From: an uncultured Mycoplasmatota bacterium | Lineage (GTDB): Bacteria > Bacillota_I > Bacilli_A > RF39 > UBA660 | Direction of reading: 5' to 3' | Assembly (NCBI GenBank): GCA_900553765.1 | Contig: USET01000011.1 | Span: 1-16,372 of the forward strand | Length of the DNA: 16,372 nucleotides | Shown: piece after piece, positions 9,329 to 14,458 of the stretch | How the letters are laid out: each line of letters starts with the position of its first letter | Numbering within the stretch: the first letter of the stretch is position 1 | Position numbers and translations under genes: made by a program | The notes under the pieces: generated by a model | The model's input: the letters and a program-made list of their open reading frames with translations, nothing else | What the model was told of the DNA's origin: nothing | The model's database searches: none

Positions 9329-10925
9329 ATTGTGTTGTAAATAAACGCATCATCAAATTCGTTAAATTTTGTTGAATTTGTTGTTCTTGTTCTTTTGTAA
9401 GTGCATCTACCGAAACGGCATTATCAACATTGATATTCATATTTGTTCCATCCTGAACTGTTGCTGAGCTTGTAGCATTGATACTTAACAAAGTAGTACC
9501 TTGATTAGAAAGTTCAAAAGAGAAACTTGATGTTGCTTGATCTTTACTTTCATATTGATTATCAAACACAATCTTTAATAAAGTAGATTCGTCCTCTAAC
9601 GAGAATGTATAAGTAATTCCTTTATCGCTCGTAACTAACTGTAGATTACCTAAATCTCGATTGTTTCCATCCTTCATAACGGCCGTAAATCCATCTTCAT
9701 TTTTTACTACTTCTGCTACGAACGTTTCCTTTTCATCGTTCAACATGCGAATAACATCATTTTTTCCAACAGTATAGCGTAATGTCATAATTTGCTCTTT
9801 CAAATTATATTGGGCCTTATTATAATCAAAATCATCATAATCTGTCACCCATTCTACAATAGAAAGATCATATTGTACTGCGGAAGACATCAATCCTTTC
9901 GTATATGCAGATACTAAAATTTTTGTTTCTTTTGCTTTCGTTTGTTGGATTTTTGGTTCATACGAATTAAACTCTGGATAAAGTGAATTCATAATATCGT
10001 TAGCTTTTTTATCAGCTTTCATATCTTCGATCACAGCTGCCATAATTTCACTCGTATTATGGGAATCTAACACCAATGAAATCTTATCTACATTTTGCTT
10101 TTTGCCATCGATTGTGACTTCCGTTTTTGTCTTAATAAAATAATCTGATTTTAAATGTTTTTTTACCGCGTCTACGATAAAATTATATAAGTATTTTTGA
10201 TCCTCAACATCTGTTGATTGATTCATCGTCTCAAATAAATTAAACTCCCCTGTATCGAGATAATAATCATAAATACCTTTTAGTAATACATATCCTTTTT
10301 TATTTTGATTTACAAATGTCATGTTGAAAAACTCAGACTGATTTAATGTTGTATTCCAGTCTAATACCATTTCTTCTTTATCTTGATCCACTTGGTAAGT
10401 ATATTGGTGCTCCATCTTATTTAAATTAGAAATTAACGTTTGATACATTGCATAGGTAGGATCCTGTGATGCCATCATAGCAAAAACATCAGACTTGATA
10501 GTAAGATTTGCCTTTCCACTTACCGTATATGATTTTCTTGGCTCTGAAGTGTGTTTTAAAAGTGGTTGATACAAATACTCCAAACGATCTTGCATTTGCG
10601 TTGTCGCTCTTACAAACATTGCTTTCTTATCAAAATGAAAATAATAAATAAAAATTCCAAGGACGATACAAATTGCCCCTAATATCGTAATCCAAATAAA
10701 TTTCTTCTGATGTTTTCCAAAGTCACCAACCTTTTTATTTTGTTCCTTTGGCTCGTTTGATGTAGTTTCAGAAACAGTGTTATTTTCCATTACCTTTGTT
10801 TCTTTTTCATCTTCTTGTACTATCTCCTCATGTTGTTCTAATGCTTCTAATCTCTCCTCTTGAATTGCTGACGTCTCTAAGTTAACTAGCGTCACTTTTT
10901 CATTCTTTTTTCTCTTCTCACCCAT
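9327..10925 (-). CDS. Single-pass membrane protein with large exported domain, family not recognised
   Basis: I take ATG 10925 as start (532 residues) because AAGGAG lies 7 bases upstream; a longer in-frame start at 10958 has no such site. The first ~70 residues are highly charged and Glu/Lys-rich, predicted cytoplasmic and disordered. One membrane segment follows (about 76-97, FIWITILGAICIVLGIFIYY), then about 430 exported residues. The exported part alternates beta-like strands (SYTVSGKANLTIKSDVF, YTYQVDQDKEEMVLDW, KGYVLLKGIYDYYL) with longer helices, a style reminiscent of lipoprotein-like or LolA-like beta sheets, which is only an impression. The C-terminus (KEQEQQIQQNLTNLMMRLF) is helical. 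No catalytic motif is seen. It is a separate unit directly downstream of the type VII block, with a terminator on each side, so a link to secretion is possible from position only. Confidence 0.78.
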   Translation of the reverse strand: MGEKRKKNEKVTLVNLETSAIQEERLEALEQHEEIVQEDEKETKVMENNTVSETTSNEPKEQNKKVGDFGKHQKKFIWITILGAICIVLGIFIYYFHFDKKAMFVRATTQMQDRLEYLYQPLLKHTSEPRKSYTVSGKANLTIKSDVFAMMASQDPTYAMYQTLISNLNKMEHQYTYQVDQDKEEMVLDWNTTLNQSEFFNMTFVNQNKKGYVLLKGIYDYYLDTGEFNLFETMNQSTDVEDQKYLYNFIVDAVKKHLKSDYFIKTKTEVTIDGKKQNVDKISLVLDSHNTSEIMAAVIEDMKADKKANDIMNSLYPEFNSYEPKIQQTKAKETKILVSAYTKGLMSSAVQYDLSIVEWVTDYDDFDYNKAQYNLKEQIMTLRYTVGKNDVIRMLNDEKETFVAEVVKNEDGFTAVMKDGNNRDLGNLQLVTSDKGITYTFSLEDESTLLKIVFDNQYESKDQATSSFSFELSNQGTTLLSINATSSATVQDGTNMNINVDNAVSVDALTKEQEQQIQQNLTNLMMRLFTTQ

Positions 10926-10932
10926 AAGAATA

Positions 10933-10938
10933 CTCCTT
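10933..10938 (-). promoter_or_regulatory. Ribosome binding site fixing the start of the 532-residue gene
   Basis: AAGGAG on the minus strand ends 7 bases before ATG 10925 and argues against the in-frame start at 10958. Confidence 0.75.
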
Positions 10939-10988
10939 TTTCTACAAATTTCGTACACATGCTAGAAGTCACATATACCCTAATACTA

Positions 10989-11021
10989 CTATAATCATTC
11001 TATCACATTTCTATCACATTT
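10989..11021 (-). repeat. 11-base tandem direct repeats upstream of the 532-residue gene
   Basis: Two exact copies of CTATCACATTT (plus strand, 11000-11010 and 11011-11021) are followed on the left by a diverged third unit CTATAATCATT (10989-10999). The 11-base period places each copy about one helical turn apart. The array lies about 65-95 bases before the start codon, between the upstream terminator and the gene, so it may be a regulator-binding array. I could not assign convincing -35/-10 boxes here. Confidence 0.55.
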
Positions 11022-11026
11022 GAAAC

Positions 11027-11060
11027 AAAAAAATAAACTCCTTTTAAAATGAGTTTATTT
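11027..11060 (-). terminator. Rho-independent terminator closing the type VII block
   Basis: On the minus strand AAATAAACTC (11060-11051) pairs with GAGTTTATTT (11040-11031) over 10 pairs around a 10-base loop, and the T run continues to 11027. It starts directly after the TAG stop of the CHAP gene. Confidence 0.88.
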
Positions 11061-12317
11061 CTAATATATGTACCCTTTCACACTTAATCCAAGCGATCCA
11101 GCATACTCTTGGACACTACTATATGTTTTAACTCGTGTCATTTCTTTGGCATGTGCGATCGTTGGCCCTGTATTATCTCCACTTCCCCCAACATTTCCTT
11201 CAGAAATCGTAATCGACGTGACATTTCCAGCTGCATCATATTTCACATCTTCAACAAACGCGACATGACCATATTGATCTCCAGAACCTAAAACCATAAC
11301 AGAATGTTTTTTTGGAGTAGAACTAATATGATTAGGATCTGCTTTAGAAAGCCATGTACCAGCATGTCCATTCTCAACAGGAGTTACACCATGTGTCTGA
11401 TAATATCTTCTAGACGCAAACCATGTGCATTGTCCCACCAAGTTTCCTCCTCCGTAAAAATTAGAAATTTGATTATTCCATTCATCAAGAGAAGCAATAG
11501 GATAATTTGTACTATTGATACCAATTGTACCATCTGGCATCCATTGAATCAGTTGATTGTCTGCTTCTGGTCTTAATTGTAGCTTCATTCTATTAACTTC
11601 TTTTAAATCTGTAAATCCATAATAATCGTTCCATACCATCTTAGCAAGGTATACGGCTAAAGTTTCGTAATTGATTCGTACTGTACCATCATTTCCTAAT
11701 ATATAAAGAGGAAAACCAAATTTCTCAGAAAATTCTTTTTCCTTTCCATAATATTGTTCTAAAATTTGTTTAATACTTCCCTCGTATAATGAAAAATTAT
11801 CTTGAATTTGCTTAATAAAAGCTTCCTTTTCTGCATCCGTCGCATTTTGAAAAGAAGAATTCAATAACTTTTCAATAAACTGGTTACTATGAATCGTGCT
11901 GCTTATTTTAGAAAGTTCTGTTTCTATCCCCTTTGTACCATGAATTCCATCAGATAAAAAAATGTATTCATTTCCTAAAGAATCGATCACCTTACCAGAT
12001 ACAGCCTGATGTTCATAGTTTGTATACGAAGGATTGTCAAATATAATCTGAGTGCCATTTTTTAATTTAATGACATTTCCGTTATAAGATTCTATCATAT
12101 CAACTGTCACACTACCTATATTGGCATTCTTTAAAGCCTCGACAGCTTTGGCCTCAGGCGTTGTCAATAAATCCAAATTTAAGAAAATTTCATCCACTTC
12201 TTTTTTATCTTTTTGCTTGTCAACTGCGCGTACATAGATATGATTTGTTGATTTTACATTCGCATTATAATTTAAATTAACATTTCCAGATAAAGATGTT
12301 TTTATTTTGTCAGCCAT
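11061..12317 (-). CDS. CHAP-domain protein without signal peptide, candidate type VII secreted peptidoglycan hydrolase
   Basis: The 418-residue protein has a C-terminal CHAP (NlpC/P60-like) domain from about residue 280. GQCTWFASR holds the catalytic Cys297, YGHVAFVED the catalytic His351, and ISEGNV the third polar position (Glu373/Asn375). CHAP domains cleave peptidoglycan as amidases or endopeptidases; all key residues are present. The N-terminal 270 residues match nothing I know: a beta-like start (about 8-30), a helical stretch with charged repeats (about 130-200) and a mixed linker. There is no hydrophobic N-terminal segment, so Sec export is unlikely. The start has a perfect AAGGAGG (12331-12325) 7 bases before ATG 12317. 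It is the last gene of the esx-containing cluster, 12 bases after a small helical protein, which suggests export by the type VII machine. Alternatives are a lytic enzyme acting in the cytosol or released by lysis. Confidence 0.88.
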   Translation of the reverse strand: MADKIKTSLSGNVNLNYNANVKSTNHIYVRAVDKQKDKKEVDEIFLNLDLLTTPEAKAVEALKNANIGSVTVDMIESYNGNVIKLKNGTQIIFDNPSYTNYEHQAVSGKVIDSLGNEYIFLSDGIHGTKGIETELSKISSTIHSNQFIEKLLNSSFQNATDAEKEAFIKQIQDNFSLYEGSIKQILEQYYGKEKEFSEKFGFPLYILGNDGTVRINYETLAVYLAKMVWNDYYGFTDLKEVNRMKLQLRPEADNQLIQWMPDGTIGINSTNYPIASLDEWNNQISNFYGGGNLVGQCTWFASRRYYQTHGVTPVENGHAGTWLSKADPNHISSTPKKHSVMVLGSGDQYGHVAFVEDVKYDAAGNVTSITISEGNVGGSGDNTGPTIAHAKEMTRVKTYSSVQEYAGSLGLSVKGYIY

Positions 12318-12329
12318 ATTTTAACCTCC

Positions 12330-12578
12330 TTACAAATTTTTAGAAATCGTTGGTATTATCTCATACATGAGTCTTTGTCTTATATCTTGTTCTAACCCTT
12401 GAATCGTCTCAAATTGATCATCAAAAGCAATATGTTGATCGATAACAGCATTCTTCTCCACTTGACTTCTCGTTAATTGATGTTGATCATCTAGTAAATC
12501 AAGATGTTTCTCTAGTTGTTTCATTTGTTTTAAAAGCCACTGATACTTTTGCTTGCGTTCTAATTCCTCACTATTCAC
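12330..12578 (-). CDS. Small coiled-coil protein (82 residues) in the type VII cluster
   Basis: The protein is predicted almost wholly helical: heptad-like QWLLKQMKQLEKHLDLLDDQ (about residues 13-32), a mid helix, then DQFETIQGLEQDIRQRLMYE. There is no signal peptide, membrane segment or cysteine. It starts with GTG 12578; the only GGAG-like site lies about 12 bases upstream, inside the end of the previous gene, so initiation may depend on coupling (stop TAA one base before the GTG). Its size, helical nature and place directly before the putative cargo gene recall the small LXG-associated or DUF5082/DUF5344-type partners of type VII effectors, but I cannot assign it to any of these families. 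Likely role by position: partner or targeting factor for the CHAP protein. Confidence 0.68.
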   Translation of the reverse strand: MNSEELERKQKYQWLLKQMKQLEKHLDLLDDQHQLTRSQVEKNAVIDQHIAFDDQFETIQGLEQDIRQRLMYEIIPTISKNL

Positions 12579-12579
12579 C

Positions 12580-12873
12580 TTACATCATATCTCCTAACTT
12601 GTGTTCGACTTTTGTTTTCGTTTCTCTATACCCAGTTAAAGTTTTTTCCATAACTGATATACCATAATTTTGATTTTTTTGAATCGTCTTGAACTTCGAA
12701 ATAAATTCATCACTTATTGTTTCTAACAAAGATGTAGAATTTGTCTTATAATAATCAGTTAATTCTCTTAACAATTTTGAAGTTGTATCAAAAACAATAG
12801 ATTCTTCTTTGTGATACATCTTTAATTTTCCAATTGCTGTTTCTAATTTTACTTCGTCTACAAATTGATTCAT
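12580..12873 (-). CDS. Small helical WXG100-sized protein (97 residues) in the type VII cluster
   Basis: The 97-residue protein is WXG100-sized and predicted helical, with a possible break near residues 40-47 (YYKTNSTS), fitting a helical hairpin, but it has no tryptophan and no WxG turn. It lacks cysteine, signal peptide and membrane segments. The length and position resemble the DUF5344 or DUF3130-like proteins that accompany type VII effectors; this is resemblance only. ATG 12873 has GAGGA upstream and lies one base after the stop of the 184-residue gene; the 82-residue gene follows after one base. The packing suggests stoichiometric co-expression and perhaps hetero-oligomer formation with its neighbours. 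Confidence 0.75.
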   Translation of the reverse strand: MNQFVDEVKLETAIGKLKMYHKEESIVFDTTSKLLRELTDYYKTNSTSLLETISDEFISKFKTIQKNQNYGISVMEKTLTGYRETKTKVEHKLGDMM

Positions 12874-12874
12874 A

Positions 12875-13429
12875 CTAATATTCCTCTTCCGTTTCTAATA
12901 TTTTTTGTACTTGAAACTTCGAAATTTTCTTGTTTATATTATTCTCAATTTCCTGTATCTTATCAAATAGAATTATAAATTGTTCTTTTACTTCTTCTAC
13001 TTCACGGTATAATATTGAAAGTTGAGACTTCTCTTTCACAATAAGTGAGGCTTCCAAAGGATAAACATCAAGAGGGACACTTTGACATATGTTAAGGCAT
13101 CGTTGAACTTGTTCTAAATATTGATCAAAATATTTCACTACACTATTCTTTTCTTGTAACTGCACTCGAATGCGGTTCCCTATTTCTTCATAATTCGTAA
13201 TTATTTCACGATAGATATCTCTCAATACTTTCAATTCATCAACTGATTGCTTCACTTGATTCTTTTCAATATACATCATCTCAAAAAATTTCTTTGATCG
13301 CTCATCATTCCAAAAAAAAGAAGAAGAAGAAACTACATGATAAAAATTCATATAAATTTCTTCATATTCTTCTATTGCATGATCTAATTGTAATACCGTC
13401 GTTTTTAACTTATCAATATGAATTTCCAT
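12875..13429 (-). CDS. WXG100-like helical protein, 184 residues, W-N-D turn
   Basis: The protein is predicted helical throughout and has a turn FFWNDERSKKFFEMM (Trp40-Asn-Asp42) between two helices, the position where WXG100 proteins have Trp-x-Gly. It is nearly twice the WXG100 length; the second half is a further long helical stretch (about 100-180), so it may be a fused or extended Esx-like protein. There is no signal peptide. ATG 13429 has AGGTGG 4-5 bases upstream, 28 bases after the esx stop. Just before the Trp codon the gene carries an 8-base T run next to four TTC repeats (minus strand), a site prone to slippage. By position it is a type VII substrate or partner; I cannot name a family more precisely. 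Confidence 0.78.
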   Translation of the reverse strand: MEIHIDKLKTTVLQLDHAIEEYEEIYMNFYHVVSSSSFFWNDERSKKFFEMMYIEKNQVKQSVDELKVLRDIYREIITNYEEIGNRIRVQLQEKNSVVKYFDQYLEQVQRCLNICQSVPLDVYPLEASLIVKEKSQLSILYREVEEVKEQFIILFDKIQEIENNINKKISKFQVQKILETEEEY

Positions 13430-13457
13430 ATTACCACCTGGTATTTCCTATATTATA

Positions 13458-14102
13458 TTATCCTTCAGAAGAAAATGCTTGTGATACTTTTCCTTCTGTA
13501 TCAGAGTAACTTTCAACTGTATTGTTGATTGCAGTTTTTGATTGATTTGAAATTTCTTGAGTTGCATTATCAATTTTGGTTTTAATCACTCCAAGTGAAT
13601 TGATTAAGTTACTTGCTTGATTTCCGCCAATAAATCCACAATTTTGTACTGCTTGTTGTGCGCTAGTCAGTGCTGATTTTGCAGAATCCGCGATAGAAGT
13701 CAATTGATTTGCTACTGTCGTTGCAGAAGATAAATCAATTCCCCTCACTCCACCAATGTTTTCACGAATCACACTCGTATCCATCGTCTTAGTAATTGCA
13801 GAAAATGATTGTGGCGAATAAGACGAGTCAGTCTGCATTGCCCATGCTTGTCCAGCACTATTCATAGATGCAACCACACTTTCAAAAATTGAATTTGAAC
13901 TCATAATTAAATTGTCGATTGCAGGTTTAAACGAATTATTAAAGAACGTTTGCGCTTGATTACAAGCCCATTTATCTGCCATCCCATTTACAAAACGATT
14001 CTGCATATCATCTCCTAATGCGTGAATCAAATTTTCATATGCTGCTTTTACAGAGTTGATAGATGAATTTACTACATCAGGATTAAATCCAGTTAATGCC
14101 AT
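13458..14102 (-). CDS. Long WXG100/ESAT-6-like type VII secretion protein (214 residues)
   Basis: I place the start at ATG 14102, 7 bases after GGGAGG (14115-14110); a longer frame to 14168 has no such site and would run into the -35 box. The N-terminal 80 residues form an Esx-type helical hairpin: a helix rich in Asn/Ser/Ala, a turn at ADKWACNQAQTFF (Trp45-Ala-Cys47, Cys in place of the usual Gly), then a second helix. The C-terminal part adds more Ala/Ser/Gln-rich helices (about 125-165 and 165-195), so the protein is twice normal length. Near the C-terminus YSDTE (199-203) fits the YxxxD/E export signature described for type VII substrates. There is no signal peptide or membrane segment. 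It follows yukD and essC and has its own candidate promoter, fitting a highly expressed secreted or scaffold protein. Confidence 0.86.
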   Translation of the reverse strand: MALTGFNPDVVNSSINSVKAAYENLIHALGDDMQNRFVNGMADKWACNQAQTFFNNSFKPAIDNLIMSSNSIFESVVASMNSAGQAWAMQTDSSYSPQSFSAITKTMDTSVIRENIGGVRGIDLSSATTVANQLTSIADSAKSALTSAQQAVQNCGFIGGNQASNLINSLGVIKTKIDNATQEISNQSKTAINNTVESYSDTEGKVSQAFSSEG

Positions 14103-14109
14103 ATTCATT

Positions 14110-14115
14110 CCTCCC
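14110..14115 (-). promoter_or_regulatory. Ribosome binding site fixing the esx-like gene start
   Basis: GGGAGG on the minus strand ends 7 bases before ATG 14102. Another ATG at 14108 is only about one base from it and is too close. Confidence 0.78.
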
Positions 14116-14139
14116 TTCGATAGTATCCTATCTAATTTT

Positions 14140-14168
14140 ATGGTAATATAACTCCTTTTAAATGTCAA
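14140..14168 (-). promoter_or_regulatory. Candidate internal promoter for the esx-like gene
   Basis: Minus strand -35 TTGACA (14168-14163) is perfect; 17 bases later comes TACCAT (14145-14140), a 4/6 match to the -10. It would boost esx and downstream genes relative to essC. The -35 lies inside a perfect inverted repeat. Confidence 0.5.
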
Positions 14169-14183
14169 TCGTCATTGACATTT
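14160..14183 (-). repeat. Perfect 10-base inverted repeat between yukD and esx
   Basis: AAATGTCAAT (14160-14169) and ATTGACATTT (14174-14183) are exact reverse complements around CGTC. As RNA it is a 10-pair hairpin 2 bases after the yukD stop, but only three T follow, a poor terminator. As DNA it is a possible operator covering the -35 box. It could also be an mRNA processing or stability element. Confidence 0.7.
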
Positions 14184-14185
14184 GT

Positions 14186-14458
14186 TTACATTAGCTGTTG
14201 ATAAGAAACTAGAAATAATTCAGTTCCATTTCGAATATCAGTATCCAGAACTAATTCGTTGTTTTTATATACCCTACCACTATCTTTATTTAAAAGGGCA
14301 TATTGAAGCTGTTCAGGTAGAGAAAAACTACTCAAGTCAGAAACAGATTTAGATAGCAATATTTTTAATCTCCAAACCACCTCATTGACGGGAATAAATA
14401 CGTCAAAGCTTTGATTTAGCTCTGGAACAGTTAATCGAATCAATACTTTATTTTTCAT
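14186..14458 (-). CDS. yukD: Ubiquitin-like type VII secretion protein YukD/EsaB
   Basis: I take ATG 14458 (90 residues), 6 bases after AGGTG; an in-frame GTG 9 bases upstream is the alternative. The size and strand pattern fit the YukD/EsaB ubiquitin-like fold: KVLIRLTVPELNQSFDVFIPVN (first hairpin), a helix VVWRLKILLSKSVSDLS, LQYALLNKDSGRVYKNNELV and the final DTDIRNGTELFLVSY strand, corresponding to the typical 'L..ygI.dGd.L.l' end of the family. YukD/EsaB is a small cytosolic component needed for, or regulating, Firmicutes type VII secretion. The gene overlaps the 3' end of essC by 11 bases, so the two are translationally coupled, and the esx-like gene follows after the inverted repeat. 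The fold call rests on context as well as pattern. Confidence 0.85.
   Translation of the reverse strand: MKNKVLIRLTVPELNQSFDVFIPVNEVVWRLKILLSKSVSDLSSFSLPEQLQYALLNKDSGRVYKNNELVLDTDIRNGTELFLVSYQQLM

Noticed and set aside
11061..12317. LXG toxin identity for the CHAP protein
   Set aside because: The N-terminus is beta-like and mixed, not the long helical LXG domain, and the C-terminus is a clear CHAP domain.
14103..14168. Longer N-terminus for the esx-like protein
   Set aside because: The extension overlaps the -35 box and inverted repeat and contains no WXG-type sequence; GGGAGG points to ATG 14102.
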